Origin: Hanstruepera flava
GTDB taxonomy: Bacteria > Bacteroidota > Bacteroidia > Flavobacteriales > Flavobacteriaceae
Assembly: GCF_023634025.1 (NCBI RefSeq)
Contig: NZ_JALJCW010000001.1
Location: 781,501-845,500, forward strand
Reading direction: 5' to 3'
Length of the DNA stretch: 64,000 nt
The notes beneath the pieces are model-generated. The model searched no databases and was not told where the DNA came from. It was given only the letters and a program-made list of their open reading frames with translations. A program made the translations under genes and the position numbers. Positions 1-8,378 of the stretch are shown piece after piece. How positions within the stretch are numbered: position 1 is the first letter of the stretch; every line of letters starts with the position of its first letter.

Positions 1-231
1 TATTTAGACCCCATTCCAAATAGTAAACACATGGGTGAAACCCGTGAAACCCGTATTAAAGAATTTCATTGTTTTAACACCCAACCTGTTGTTGGCTTAA
101 GGGAAGGCAGTTGGATAGACGTTAATAACAACCAATTCATTTTAAAAGGTGAGCATACAGCCCGGGTTTTTGAGTATAACAAATTACCTTACGAAGTAGA
201 ACCTGGATATAATTTTGTAAATTTAAAATAA
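1..231 (+). CDS. pepE: Dipeptidase E / peptidase S51 family, C-terminal part
   Basis: The reading frame is open from the first base of the window and ends with TAA at 231, so only the last 76 residues are present. The stretch PNSKHMGETRETRIKEFH, followed by QPVVGLREGSW, is the C-terminal signature I recognise from Bacteroidota alpha-aspartyl dipeptidases (peptidase E, family S51), cytoplasmic serine peptidases that cleave Asp-Xaa dipeptides. The nucleophile region lies upstream of the window, so activity cannot be judged. An internal ATG at 31 exists but is clearly inside the domain. The next gene starts 5 bases after the stop, suggesting one transcript. Identity is by recall of the family motif. 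Confidence 0.75.
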   Translation, partial: YLDPIPNSKHMGETRETRIKEFHCFNTQPVVGLREGSWIDVNNNQFILKGEHTARVFEYNKLPYEVEPGYNFVNLK

Positions 232-236
232 CCAAC

Positions 237-1175
237 ATGAACATTATTGCTGAAAGCGATCGTATTTATTTAAGGGAGTTCATACTTGATGACGCCTTAC
301 ATTTTTACAATATGAATTGTGATAATGATGTTATAAAATACACAGGCGACAAGGCTTTTGAGACGCTAGAGGAAGCTACAGAATTTCTAAAAAATTACAA
401 CCAATATCAATTATTTGGTATGGGTCGCTGGGCTGTATGCTTAAAAGCAGATGATTCATTTTTAGGTTGGTGTGGCTTAAAGTACCATCCAGATGACAAA
501 CTAGTTGAAGTTGGTTATAGGTTTTACAAATCAAATTGGAATAAGGGTTATGCTACAGAAAGCGCTAAACTCACCATTGAATATGGGTTTCAAATCTTAA
601 AACTAAAAGAGATTTTTGCCCATGCACACGAAGCTAATTTAGCTTCTCATCGAGTAATTGAAAAATGCGGATTAACATTTATTGAAAAAGGTACCTATGA
701 TAATATGCCGGCCAAACTGTATAAGATTAACAACCCATTTTATATCATTAAACAAATCACAGCTTTAGAAACCTATCCAGTTCGTCATCCTATTTTAAGA
801 AAAGGGAGACCAATAGAGGATTGTGCTTTCGAATTAGACAATGAAGAAACCACATTTCATTTAGGCCTTTTTTTTAAAAATAATTTGGTAGGTGTTGCAT
901 CCTTTATAAAAAATAACAATAAACTGTTTCATGAAACCACACAATACCAGCTGCGCGGCATGGCTGTTTTAACAGCCTATCAAAAAAAAGGATTAGGAAA
1001 TTTGCTAATTGAAGCTGGTGAAGACATGCTTTTAAAACATTGCTCTAGATTATGGCTTAATGCACGCCAAATTGCATTAGGCTTCTATAAAAACAAGGGT
1101 TATAAAATAATTGGTGAACCATTTGAGATAAAAAATATTGGTATACATTATACCATGACAAAAGAATTATTTTAA
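237..1175 (+). CDS. Tandem GNAT-family N-acetyltransferase (two fused GNAT domains)
   Basis: The 312-residue protein looks like two acetyl-CoA-dependent N-acetyltransferase domains in one chain. The N-terminal half (about 1-165) is RimJ/RimL-like, with the acetyl-CoA loop NKGYATE at 102-108 and the usual following segment ending in SHRVIEKCGL at 138-146. The second half (about 170-312) is a shorter GNAT fold with the pyrophosphate loop QKKGLG at 249-254 and a C-terminal FYKNKGYK segment. A single GNAT is about 150-180 residues, so the length fits a fusion. Substrates cannot be deduced. It starts 5 bases downstream of the dipeptidase gene. A hairpin terminator follows. I saw no sign of a frameshift joining two genes. 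Confidence 0.8.
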   Translation: MNIIAESDRIYLREFILDDALHFYNMNCDNDVIKYTGDKAFETLEEATEFLKNYNQYQLFGMGRWAVCLKADDSFLGWCGLKYHPDDKLVEVGYRFYKSNWNKGYATESAKLTIEYGFQILKLKEIFAHAHEANLASHRVIEKCGLTFIEKGTYDNMPAKLYKINNPFYIIKQITALETYPVRHPILRKGRPIEDCAFELDNEETTFHLGLFFKNNLVGVASFIKNNNKLFHETTQYQLRGMAVLTAYQKKGLGNLLIEAGEDMLLKHCSRLWLNARQIALGFYKNKGYKIIGEPFEIKNIGIHYTMTKELF

Positions 1176-1194
1176 AAAAATTACATTTTGACAT

Positions 1195-1227
1195 AAAAAA
1201 AGACTCTGAACAAACAGAGTCTTTTTC
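1195..1227. terminator. Bidirectional intrinsic terminator
   Basis: An 8-bp perfect stem, AGACTCTG (1201-1208) with CAGAGTCT (1215-1222), a 6-base loop, an A-run on the left and a T-run on the right. It sits between the convergent acetyltransferase (+) and ankyrin (-) genes and can serve both. Confidence 0.85.
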
Positions 1228-1259
1228 CTTACTAACCAACCATAAAAAAGTAATTCACA

Positions 1260-1649
1260 TTACTTCTTTTTCAATTCTTTTTTAATGACATTTTTAGCGT
1301 CTTTTGCATTTGATAATTCAGCATACTCTAAAGCGGTATGACCTTTATCGCATTTAGTCTTTAAGTTCGCTCCGTTGTCAATTAAAACGACCAACACATC
1401 AGTTCTGTTATACTTGGCTGCATACATAGCTGGTGTCAAGCCATTCCATTTTTCGTTTACGTCGGCTCCTAATTCAATTAATTTTTGAACGGTTTCAACG
1501 TCTCCTTTCACAATAGACATGTGAAAAGGGCTTTTTTCTTTAACTGCAGTTTCTATTGCACTGTTCGTAAGTTCATTTACATTTTCTGCATTAATAGCTG
1601 TAAAAGAACAACTTAATGCAATTGCTGAAAGAATGATTGTTTTTTTCAT
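1260..1649 (-). CDS. Exported ankyrin-repeat protein
   Basis: The 129-residue protein starts with a typical Sec signal peptide (KK, hydrophobic core ILSAIALSCSF, AINAEN cleavage region near residue 21). The rest is two to three ankyrin repeats: SPFHMSIVKGDVETVQKLIELGADVN (about 40-65), then GLTPAMYAAKYNRTDVLVVLIDNGAN, then a degenerate last repeat GHTALEYAELSNAKDA. A lysine-rich tail ends the chain. Ankyrin repeats bind proteins, so a periplasmic binding role is an inference; the partner is unknown. It is monocistronic, with a terminator after it and a good ECF-type promoter about 45 bases ahead of its ATG, which suggests induction by an envelope or stress signal. Confidence 0.85.
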   Translation of the reverse strand: MKKTIILSAIALSCSFTAINAENVNELTNSAIETAVKEKSPFHMSIVKGDVETVQKLIELGADVNEKWNGLTPAMYAAKYNRTDVLVVLIDNGANLKTKCDKGHTALEYAELSNAKDAKNVIKKELKKK

Positions 1650-1694
1650 GATGAATGATTTTTGATTAATGAAATATTTTTTGATATACTAAAG

Positions 1695-1721
1695 AGACGA
1701 CATAAAAATGAAACTGTTACA
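1695..1721 (-). promoter_or_regulatory. ECF-sigma-type promoter (TGTAAC-N16-CGTCT)
   Basis: On the minus strand TGTAAC (1721-1716), 16 bases, then CGTCT (1699-1695), upstream of the ankyrin gene. An AAC core in the -35 and CGTC in the -10 at 16-17 bases spacing are hallmarks of group-IV (ECF) sigma promoters. The same arrangement, with identical spacing, is found at 26568-26594. Confidence 0.6.
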
Positions 1722-1882
1722 CTAAAAAATTATAAATAACAATTATTTAACGCTTTCAACTACAATCTGTTAATTCTTTATTAAACGGAAACTTCACGTT
1801 AATCTTCTGGAGATGTATACTTAAAACATTGGTAATGCTATTTTTTTGTAAGCCTCAATTCCAACAAAAACCAATAAACCAT

Positions 1883-1890
1883 TATCTTTG
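1883..1890 (+). promoter_or_regulatory. Housekeeping -7 box for gpmI
   Basis: TATCTTTG matches the Bacteroidota -7 consensus TAnnTTTG and lies 19 bases before the gpmI ATG. I find no TTG at the expected 19-21 base distance upstream. Confidence 0.55.
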
Positions 1891-1909
1891 ATTTCTAAAT
1901 ATATTCTTA

Positions 1910-3427
1910 ATGAACAAGAAAGTTATTTTAATGATTCTTGATGGCTGGGGAAAATCTCCAGACCCAAAAGTTTCGGCAATAGATCACGCGAAAACACCTT
2001 TTATTGATAGCCTTTACAACAACTATCCCAATGCTAGTTTAAGAACAGATGGTTTACATGTTGGTTTACCCGAAGGGCAGATGGGAAACAGCGAAGTTGG
2101 ACACATGAATTTAGGTGCCGGACGTATTGTATATCAAGATTTAGCAAAAATTAATCTTGCTGTAAAAAATAAAACTCTTGAAAATGAAGCAGTTCTAGTA
2201 AATGCATTTAACTATGCGAAAACTAACAATAAACCTATTCACTTTTTAGGCTTGGTTAGCGATGGTGGTGTACACTCACATATTAATCACCTATTTGGAT
2301 TAATTGATGCTTCCAATCAAGCAGGCGTAAAAGAATCCTTTGTTCATGCTTTTACTGATGGCCGTGATGTTGATCCAAAATCTGGTTTTGGTTTTATTAC
2401 CTCTTTAGAAGAACATATTAAAAATACCAATACCAAACTAGCCTCTGTAACCGGTCGTTACTATGCCATGGATAGAGATAAACGTTGGGAACGTATAAAA
2501 TTGGCTTATGATGCCATAGTAAATGGTAAAGGTAAATTAACCAACAACCCAACCAATGCCATTACAGATAGCTATAACAACAATATTACTGATGAGTTTA
2601 TTGAACCTATTATTTGCACCAATAACCTTAACGAACCGCTTGCTACTATTAAAGACGATGACGTGGTTATCTTTTTCAACTTTAGAACCGATCGTGGGCG
2701 TGAATTAACTGAAGCTTTATCTCAAAAAGATTTTCATGAACAAAACATGCACAAATTAGATTTGCATTATGTAACCCTTACCAACTATGATGAAACATTT
2801 TTAAACATCAATGTAGTTTTTAATAAAGATAATCTACAGGATACTTTAGGCGAAGTGTTGGAAAAACATAATAAAAAGCAAATTCGTATTGCAGAAACGG
2901 AAAAATATCCACATGTTACGTTTTTCTTCTCCGGTGGTCGTGAAGAACCTTTTCATGGTGAAAAACGTATTTTAAGAAACTCACCCAAAGTAGCCACCTA
3001 CGATTTAAAACCTGAAATGAGCGCCTATGAACTTCGTGATGCCCTAATTCCAGAACTTGAACAAGGTGACACCAATTTTGTCTGCCTTAATTTTGCCAAT
3101 GGTGATATGGTAGGACATACAGGCGTTATGGATGCTGCCATAAAAGCTTGCGAAGCTGTTGACACCTGTGTAAAAGATGTCGTGACCACTGCTTTAGAAA
3201 ACAACTATACCACGCTGCTAATAGCAGATCATGGTAATTGCGAAACCATGATAAACCCTGATGGCACTCCACATACAGCACATACAACCAACCCAGTACC
3301 AATAATTCTTATTGACAAAGACTTAAAACAGATTAACGATGGTGTTTTAGGCGATATGGCACCAACCATATTGAAACTAATGGGAATAGAACAACCAAAA
3401 GCTATGACGCAACATAGCTTAATTTAA
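1910..3427 (+). CDS. gpmI: 2,3-bisphosphoglycerate-independent phosphoglycerate mutase
   Basis: This 505-residue enzyme interconverts 3- and 2-phosphoglycerate in glycolysis and gluconeogenesis, using two Mn ions and a phosphoserine intermediate. It begins with the metal-binding LMILDGWG (Asp11), and the catalytic serine is in MGNSEVGHMNLGAGR (Ser61). Other family marks are FTDGRDVDP, GRYYAMDRDKRWER and the C-terminal metal cluster DHGNCETM. Length is normal for the family. The start ATG lies 19 bases after a -7 box. A second promoter box separates it from the HAD gene that follows. Confidence 0.97.
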   Translation: MNKKVILMILDGWGKSPDPKVSAIDHAKTPFIDSLYNNYPNASLRTDGLHVGLPEGQMGNSEVGHMNLGAGRIVYQDLAKINLAVKNKTLENEAVLVNAFNYAKTNNKPIHFLGLVSDGGVHSHINHLFGLIDASNQAGVKESFVHAFTDGRDVDPKSGFGFITSLEEHIKNTNTKLASVTGRYYAMDRDKRWERIKLAYDAIVNGKGKLTNNPTNAITDSYNNNITDEFIEPIICTNNLNEPLATIKDDDVVIFFNFRTDRGRELTEALSQKDFHEQNMHKLDLHYVTLTNYDETFLNINVVFNKDNLQDTLGEVLEKHNKKQIRIAETEKYPHVTFFFSGGREEPFHGEKRILRNSPKVATYDLKPEMSAYELRDALIPELEQGDTNFVCLNFANGDMVGHTGVMDAAIKACEAVDTCVKDVVTTALENNYTTLLIADHGNCETMINPDGTPHTAHTTNPVPIILIDKDLKQINDGVLGDMAPTILKLMGIEQPKAMTQHSLI

Positions 3428-3430
3428 TAA

Positions 3431-3438
3431 TACTTTTG
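3431..3438 (+). promoter_or_regulatory. -7 promoter box for the HAD gene
   Basis: TACTTTTG (TAnnTTTG) lies right after the gpmI stop and 18 bases before the ATG at 3457, so the HAD gene probably has its own promoter. No matching -33 TTG is visible. Confidence 0.45.
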
Positions 3439-3456
3439 TAATTTAGTTGGTTTAAA

Positions 3457-3870
3457 ATGAATTTCACAGACAAACTTATTATTGCAGTAGATTTTGATGG
3501 TACCATTGTTGAAGATGCTTATCCTAAAATTGGTAAACCAAAATTATTTGCCTTTGAAACATTAATGCGACTCAAAAAAGATGGTCATAGACTAATTTTA
3601 TGGACTTACAGAAGTGATGTGCGTTTAGATGAAGCGGTCGAGTTTTGCAAAGAAAACGGATTAGAATTTTATGCAGTAAACAAAAGTTTTCCTGAAGAAC
3701 GATTCGACTATTCTAAAAGCCGAAAAATCCATGCTGATATTTTTATCGACGATAGAAATATTGGTGGTTTTATGGGTTGGGGTGAAATTTACCAAATGTT
3801 AACCAACCCAAAATATCACCCTAATAAAATAAATAAGAAAAAGGGGTTATTTTCGTTTTTTTCTAAATAA
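3457..3870 (+). CDS. Small HAD-superfamily hydrolase (BT0820-like)
   Basis: A 137-residue HAD-fold protein. Motif I is VDFDGTIVED with the nucleophile Asp12 and Asp14. Motif II is the Ser/Thr of LILWTYRSD. A lysine appears near ESRKIHA-like KSRKIHADIF, and motif IV is the acidic IDDRN. There is no cap domain, and the length is like the Bacteroides BT0820 family of small HAD proteins. The reaction is probably phosphate-ester hydrolysis; the substrate is not evident. The gene converges on the CoA-transferase gene with a single base between the stops, so there is no room for a separate terminator. Confidence 0.75.
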   Translation: MNFTDKLIIAVDFDGTIVEDAYPKIGKPKLFAFETLMRLKKDGHRLILWTYRSDVRLDEAVEFCKENGLEFYAVNKSFPEERFDYSKSRKIHADIFIDDRNIGGFMGWGEIYQMLTNPKYHPNKINKKKGLFSFFSK

Positions 3871-3871
3871 A

Positions 3872-5164
3872 TTACCCTCTGGTCAGCTCAAAATATTCTT
3901 TATCTATTTGTTCTTGAAAATCAGGATGGGCTATATTAACCAATGCTTTTACTCGCTCTTTTATTGTTTTACCATACAAATTGGCTATACCATTTTCAGT
4001 TACAACATAGTGCACATGGGATCGGGTTGTTACAACTCCTGCACCAGGTTTTAAGGAAGGTACAATTCTACTAATACCCTTATTGGTTATTGATGGTAAA
4101 GCAATTATGGCTTTTCCGCCTTCACTTAACGAAGCTCCTCGAATAAAATCCATTTGTCCGCCTACTCCACTATACATTCTGGTACCTATTGAATCTGCAC
4201 ACACCTGTCCAGTCACATCAACTTCAATAGCTGAATTAATGGCGACCATCTTTGGGTTTTGTTTGATAATAGATACATCATTAGTATAATTGGATGCGCG
4301 CATTTCAATAAACGGGTTATCATCTACATAATCGTACAAACGCTTTGAACCCATTAAAAAAGTAGTTAAAGCACGACCTCTATTAATTCCTTTGTAGTTT
4401 CCGTTTATAACATCTTTCAAAATTAAATCAATAACACCATCTGAAAACATTTCTGTGTGCAACCCCAAATCCTTATGATTTGTCAATTTTGATAGTACGG
4501 CATTAGGAATGTTGCCAATACCCATTTGCAAGGTGCTTCTATCTTCAATTAAACTTGCGACATGGGCTCCTATTTTGTTTTCAATTTCTGTAGGCTCTGT
4601 CATATTATGTACAGGTAAAGCCTCGTCACATTCAACAAAGGAATCTATTTCAGAAATATGAATTATACCTGCACCATGAGTTCTAGGCATTTGCTTATTA
4701 ACTTGGGCAATAACATGATCGGCATTATCAATAGCAGCTAAAGTAGCTTCAACAGAAACACCCAATGAACAATACCCATGTTGGTCTGGAACAGACACAT
4801 GAATAAATGCAACTTGTAAATCCACAATATTTCGCTTAAAGAGTAAAGGCAATTCACTTAAAAAAACAGGAGTATAGGATCCGTTTCCAGCCTTTAAAGT
4901 ATGACGCACGTTCTTTCCAATAAAGAAAGAATTAACATGAAAACTATCCTTCAATTCTGGATTGGCATAAGGCGCCTCACCTTCGGTATGCAGTTGGCAA
5001 ATTTCAACATTTCGCAACTCCTCGTGTCTAGCGGTAAGTGCTCGTATTAGAACTTGAGGTGCAGCAGCTGCAGCCTGCAAATACACTTTATCGTTTGACT
5101 TAATAATTTTTACAGCATCTTCTGCACTTACAGGTTTATACATAACTTTTAATTTAGAGTACAA
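3872..5164 (-). CDS. Acetyl-CoA hydrolase/transferase family protein
   Basis: A 430-residue member of the family that includes acetyl-CoA hydrolase, propionyl-CoA:succinate and 4-hydroxybutyrate CoA-transferases. Visible marks are the glycine-rich MGIGNIPNAV loop, LGLHTEMFSDG (its glutamate is the probable CoA-accepting residue), GVGGQMDFIRGA, and the C-terminal TENGIANLYGKTIKERVKALVNIAHPDF signature read in pieces. The likely role is transfer of CoA between short-chain acids, or hydrolysis of acetyl-CoA. Family membership is secure, but the acid substrate is not. It is a single minus-strand gene, divergent from map. The start at 5164 gives a full-length N terminus. Confidence 0.88.
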   Translation of the reverse strand: MYSKLKVMYKPVSAEDAVKIIKSNDKVYLQAAAAAPQVLIRALTARHEELRNVEICQLHTEGEAPYANPELKDSFHVNSFFIGKNVRHTLKAGNGSYTPVFLSELPLLFKRNIVDLQVAFIHVSVPDQHGYCSLGVSVEATLAAIDNADHVIAQVNKQMPRTHGAGIIHISEIDSFVECDEALPVHNMTEPTEIENKIGAHVASLIEDRSTLQMGIGNIPNAVLSKLTNHKDLGLHTEMFSDGVIDLILKDVINGNYKGINRGRALTTFLMGSKRLYDYVDDNPFIEMRASNYTNDVSIIKQNPKMVAINSAIEVDVTGQVCADSIGTRMYSGVGGQMDFIRGASLSEGGKAIIALPSITNKGISRIVPSLKPGAGVVTTRSHVHYVVTENGIANLYGKTIKERVKALVNIAHPDFQEQIDKEYFELTRG

Positions 5165-5239
5165 AGGTCTAAAAAAAGAAAGTATGAAAAACTGTCAAAA
5201 GTCATTTTTTCCCAACATTAAATACCTTGTTAATTTTAG

Positions 5240-5247
5240 TATCTTTG
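5240..5247 (+). promoter_or_regulatory. -7 promoter box for map
   Basis: TATCTTTG followed by CAC is the strong Bacteroidota -7 form. It lies 16 bases before the map ATG. A TTG exists at 5227-5229, but it is too close (10 bases) to be the -33. Confidence 0.6.
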
Positions 5248-5263
5248 CACATATTTTTTAATT

Positions 5264-6082
5264 ATGATAATAGTAAAAACCAAGGAAGAAATAGAATTGA
5301 TGCGCGAAAGTGCACTTGTAGTTTCAAAAACTCTAGGAATGCTAGCTAAAGAAGTTAAACCTGGTGTTACCACACTTCAACTCGATAAACTAGCTGAAGA
5401 ATTTATAAGAGAACAAGGGGCTATTCCTGGTTTTTTAGGTTTATATGACTTTCCAAACACCTTATGTATGAGCCCTAACTCGCAAGTTGTTCATGGGTTT
5501 CCCACAAATGAACCTTTACTTGAAGGTGATATTATTTCAATTGATTGTGGTGCTATTAAAAATGATTTCTATGGTGATCACGCATACACCTTTTCAGTAG
5601 GCGAAATAGATACTGAAACACAAAAATTATTGGATGTAACCAAAGAATCGCTTTATGTAGGTATTCGTGAGTTTAAATTAGGCAACCGTGTTGGTGATGT
5701 AGGTTTTGCCATTCAAAAATACTGTGAAGCCCATGGTTATGGTGTTGTTCGTGAATTAGTAGGACATGGTATAGGTAGAAAAATGCATGAAGACCCTGAA
5801 ATGCCAAATTATGGTAAACGTGGTCGTGGTAAGAAATTTATTGAAGGTATGGTGGTAGCCATAGAACCTATGATAAATATGGGAACACACCGTATTAAAC
5901 AACATAGAGATGGTTGGACCATTACTACTTTAGACAACAAACCTTCGGCACATTTTGAGCATGACGTGGCTATTGTAGACGGCAAACCCGAATTGCTCTC
6001 AACATTTGCTTACATCTATGACGCTTTAGGTATTGAAAGCCAAGAAGAAGATGAGTTTAGACAACAAGCTTTAGTGCTTTAA
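5264..6082 (+). CDS. map: Type I methionine aminopeptidase
   Basis: Removes the initiator methionine from new proteins in the cytoplasm. The 272-residue chain has the pita-bread metallopeptidase residues in order: Asp94 in IDCGAIKNDF, Asp105 in FYGDHAYTF, His168 in GHGIGRKMHEDP, Glu201 in AIEPMINMG and Glu232 in FEHDVAI. His77 of VVHGFP is the conserved substrate-side histidine. It is slightly longer than the E. coli enzyme, with an acidic tail. It has its own -7 box. The next gene begins 3 bases after the stop. Confidence 0.96.
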   Translation: MIIVKTKEEIELMRESALVVSKTLGMLAKEVKPGVTTLQLDKLAEEFIREQGAIPGFLGLYDFPNTLCMSPNSQVVHGFPTNEPLLEGDIISIDCGAIKNDFYGDHAYTFSVGEIDTETQKLLDVTKESLYVGIREFKLGNRVGDVGFAIQKYCEAHGYGVVRELVGHGIGRKMHEDPEMPNYGKRGRGKKFIEGMVVAIEPMINMGTHRIKQHRDGWTITTLDNKPSAHFEHDVAIVDGKPELLSTFAYIYDALGIESQEEDEFRQQALVL

Positions 6083-6085
6083 TTC

Positions 6086-6853
6086 GTGGTGCATAAACTT
6101 TTTAAAATAATCTTAAATACCATTCCGAGACCAATCCTAATTCGGTTGAGTTATGTTATACGTCCTATTCTTGAACTTTTTCTAAAAGGAAACAACTACA
6201 CAGATCCTATAGACGGTAAAAGCTTCAAAACCTTTTTACCTTATGGTTACGGTAATCAGCGAACTAATGTATTGTCGCCTTCAACGCTTTCTTTAGAACG
6301 CCATAGGTTACTTTGGTTATATCTTAAAAACGAAACAAACTTCTTTACCGATCATTTAAAGGTTTTACATTTTGCACCAGAACAAGCTTTTTATAAACGA
6401 TTTAGAAAACTTAACAATTTAGATTATACTACAACAGATTTAAACTCACCATTAGCAGATATAAAAGCCGACATTTGCAATCTCCCTTTTGAAGATAACA
6501 GCTATGATGTTATTCTGTGTAACCATGTATTGGAACATATACCTGATGACACCAAAGCCATGCAGGAATTATATCGTGTTATGAAACCTAATGGTTGGGG
6601 CATTTTTCAAATTCCACAAGATTTAAATCGAGAAACAACTTTTGAAGACAATAGCATAACCGATAAAAACGAACGCGCTAAAATTTTTGGGCAGTATGAC
6701 CATGTTCGGGTTTATGGCCGTGACTACTTTGACAAATTACGAGCTATCGGATTTAGAGTAGAGGCTGTAGATTATACTGATACACTTTCAACTACTGATG
6801 TTGAAAAATACTGTTTGGCATTTGGCGAACTTATTCCTGTTGTCAGGAAATAG
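6086..6853 (+). CDS. Class I SAM-dependent methyltransferase
   Basis: A 255-residue methyltransferase. The SAM-binding region is around LKVLHFAPEQAF and TTDLNSPLADIKADICNLPF (residues roughly 95-135), followed by the post-motif NSYDVILCNHVLEHIPDD typical of Methyltransf_11 proteins and RVMKPNGWGIFQIP. An N-terminal basic segment (IRLSYVIRPILELF) is unusual for a purely soluble enzyme and may dock it to a membrane. No substrate can be inferred. The gene starts with GTG 3 bases after the map stop (a second in-frame GTG follows directly), so it is probably cotranscribed with map. A palindromic repeat lies after it. Confidence 0.85.
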   Translation: MVHKLFKIILNTIPRPILIRLSYVIRPILELFLKGNNYTDPIDGKSFKTFLPYGYGNQRTNVLSPSTLSLERHRLLWLYLKNETNFFTDHLKVLHFAPEQAFYKRFRKLNNLDYTTTDLNSPLADIKADICNLPFEDNSYDVILCNHVLEHIPDDTKAMQELYRVMKPNGWGIFQIPQDLNRETTFEDNSITDKNERAKIFGQYDHVRVYGRDYFDKLRAIGFRVEAVDYTDTLSTTDVEKYCLAFGELIPVVRK

Positions 6854-6942
6854 TTATCATTACGAGTGAGGTAGTTACACGGCAATCTCTTATAATATGA
6901 ATAGATTACCACATCCCGATGAATCGTAATTCGCAATGACAG
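6854..6942. repeat. Palindromic dispersed repeat, copy 1
   Basis: An AT-poor, imperfectly palindromic element between convergent genes. The outer arms are TCATTACGAG (6857-6866) and TCGCAATGAC (6931-6940). The inner arms are GGCAATCT (6881-6888) and AGATTACC (6903-6910). The arms and the word ccacatc are shared with the element at 37878-37976. It resembles the short palindromic repeats scattered in Flavobacteriaceae intergenic regions and may double as a terminator. Confidence 0.65.
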
Positions 6943-6943
6943 T

Positions 6944-7927
6944 TTATTCTTCAGGAAAACCATTTAAAGATAACGTTTCCAATTCCCCTTTTTTATTTTC
7001 AAAAATTAAAAACACCTTTAATTCTGGGTGAGACTTTAAAAACTTCTGAACATTTTCAACACCCATAGCTTTAAATGCTGTAGCATAAGCGTCTGCAGTC
7101 ATACAGTTTTCTGCCAGTACCGAAATGCTTAACAAATTCGTTTTACTTGGGTAACCTGTTTTGGTATCGATTATATGGGAATATCGATTGCCATTTTCGT
7201 CTATCTTAAATTTTCTATAGGTCCCAGATGTTGCCATGGCTTGGTTTGTAATGGTTATAGCTTTTAAAATAGATTGCTCACCATCAAAACGTGGCATCTC
7301 TACACCTACCATCCAAGGTTTTTGTTTTTCTGCATTTTTGCCTCGTGCATGTATTTCGCCTCCTATTTCAACCAAATAATTGCTAATACCTTTTTTACTT
7401 AAAAAATAAGCTATAACATCTACACCGTAACCTTTTGCAATGGCATTAAAGTCTAAAAAGGTGTTTTTAGGCAGTCTAAACTTTTCTTTGGGTAATTCTA
7501 CTTTATCAAAACCTACACCTAACATTAAACTATCAACTTTTAAACTGTCTAGACCAACTATTTTCCCTTCAGGTCCAAAATCCCATGCATTAACAACAGC
7601 ACCTATTGTAGGATCAAAGGCTCCATTGGTCGCTTCATAAATTTGTTTTGAAGCCTCAAAAACGGTCAAAAAATGATTATCAAAATGAGTCCATTCATTT
7701 CTATTAATTTTTGAAATAATTGAATTGGTTTGATATGTAGACAAGGATTGATTTATAACATAAAACAAGCTATCAAATTGCTTTTGATAATTTACTTGAG
7801 ACTCATAGATTATAGAATATGAAGTTCCAAATACCTGGCCAGACGATTTGATATTAACCTGCTCATCAATTTTTTGGTTGCATGACAGTATTAAACTTAT
7901 GGCTAATAAAAGAATACTGTTCTTCAT
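6944..7927 (-). CDS. apbE: FAD:protein FMN transferase (lipoprotein)
   Basis: ApbE/Ftp attaches FMN from FAD to a threonine of target proteins outside the cytoplasm. The 327-residue protein has a lipobox LILSC (Cys16), so it is membrane-anchored in the periplasm. Family motifs are FDPTIGAVVNAWDFGP, FLDFNAIAKGYGVD, YLVEIGGEIHARG and the metal-binding TADAYATAFKAMG near the C terminus. Its natural targets, NqrB and NqrC, are encoded just downstream in this window. Its ATG follows the stop of the 125-residue gene with no gap (TAG then ATG), so the two are one operon. A Cys-containing gene diverges upstream. Confidence 0.95.
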   Translation of the reverse strand: MKNSILLLAISLILSCNQKIDEQVNIKSSGQVFGTSYSIIYESQVNYQKQFDSLFYVINQSLSTYQTNSIISKINRNEWTHFDNHFLTVFEASKQIYEATNGAFDPTIGAVVNAWDFGPEGKIVGLDSLKVDSLMLGVGFDKVELPKEKFRLPKNTFLDFNAIAKGYGVDVIAYFLSKKGISNYLVEIGGEIHARGKNAEKQKPWMVGVEMPRFDGEQSILKAITITNQAMATSGTYRKFKIDENGNRYSHIIDTKTGYPSKTNLLSISVLAENCMTADAYATAFKAMGVENVQKFLKSHPELKVFLIFENKKGELETLSLNGFPEE

Positions 7928-8305
7928 CTAGTTTAAATGGGTTTCAATAACTTGAATACCGTTATATTCAATTAAATAATTCTCATTAAAGTATATTGGC
8001 AAATCTTCGCCTTCTGGATTACCTAAACCAACTCCAGCATATAATACTTTGGCATCCTTTTCACGAGCATGCTTTTTAAAGGTTTCCATCCAAACCACAT
8101 CATAGTTATTAGGATTATCTGGTAAAATCACAGCTCTTACGATTACAAAAAAATACTGGCTGTTTTTATCAATACACACAAATTGCGGATGTTTTTTCAA
8201 CTTACTATTTATGGCTACAAATTCAAAACCACGCTTCTCCAAATCCTTTCCAACGTGATTCATTGCTAAATTATGGAGTTCTTGTTCTGTAAGTGCTTTC
8301 TTCAT
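7928..8305 (-). CDS. Conserved Bacteroidota protein in operon with apbE
   Basis: A 125-residue soluble protein of unknown function. It starts at the ATG at 8305 (KKALTEQELHNLAMN). A longer frame from 8323 would begin inside the promoter, so I reject it. I recognise the family from the neighbourhood of nqr genes in Flavobacteriia, where similar sequences carry Na+-NQR subunit F names by transfer, but there is no iron-sulphur or flavin motif here and that name is not supported. Recognisable segments are KLKKHPQFVCIDKNSQYFFVIV and VLYAGVGLGNPEG. Position suggests a job linked to ApbE or NQR; this is inference. Confidence 0.7.
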   Translation of the reverse strand: MKKALTEQELHNLAMNHVGKDLEKRGFEFVAINSKLKKHPQFVCIDKNSQYFFVIVRAVILPDNPNNYDVVWMETFKKHAREKDAKVLYAGVGLGNPEGEDLPIYFNENYLIEYNGIQVIETHLN

Positions 8306-8309
8306 GGTG

Positions 8310-8317
8310 CAAAAATA
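8310..8317 (-). promoter_or_regulatory. -7 box giving a near-leaderless transcript
   Basis: On the minus strand TATTTTTG (8317-8310) matches TAnnTTTG. Only four bases separate it from the ATG at 8305, so transcription would begin at or within a few bases of the start codon. Confidence 0.45.
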
Positions 8318-8378
8318 CGACAATGAATTGAAAATAAAATTTTGTATCTTTTTAATTGAAAAAGAAAGCTATAGTGTC

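Noticed and set aside
1057-1239. A 60-codon minus-strand frame across the acetyltransferase end and the terminator
   Set aside because: It overlaps a well-supported gene and a terminator, and its protein has no sense of a family.
5227-5229. TTG as a -33 element of the map promoter
   Set aside because: Only 10 bases separate it from the -7 box, versus the expected 19-21.
8304-8378. Upstream extension of the CxxC gene to 8304
   Set aside because: It would run through the opposite gene's promoter and start codon; the conserved N terminus begins at 8379.
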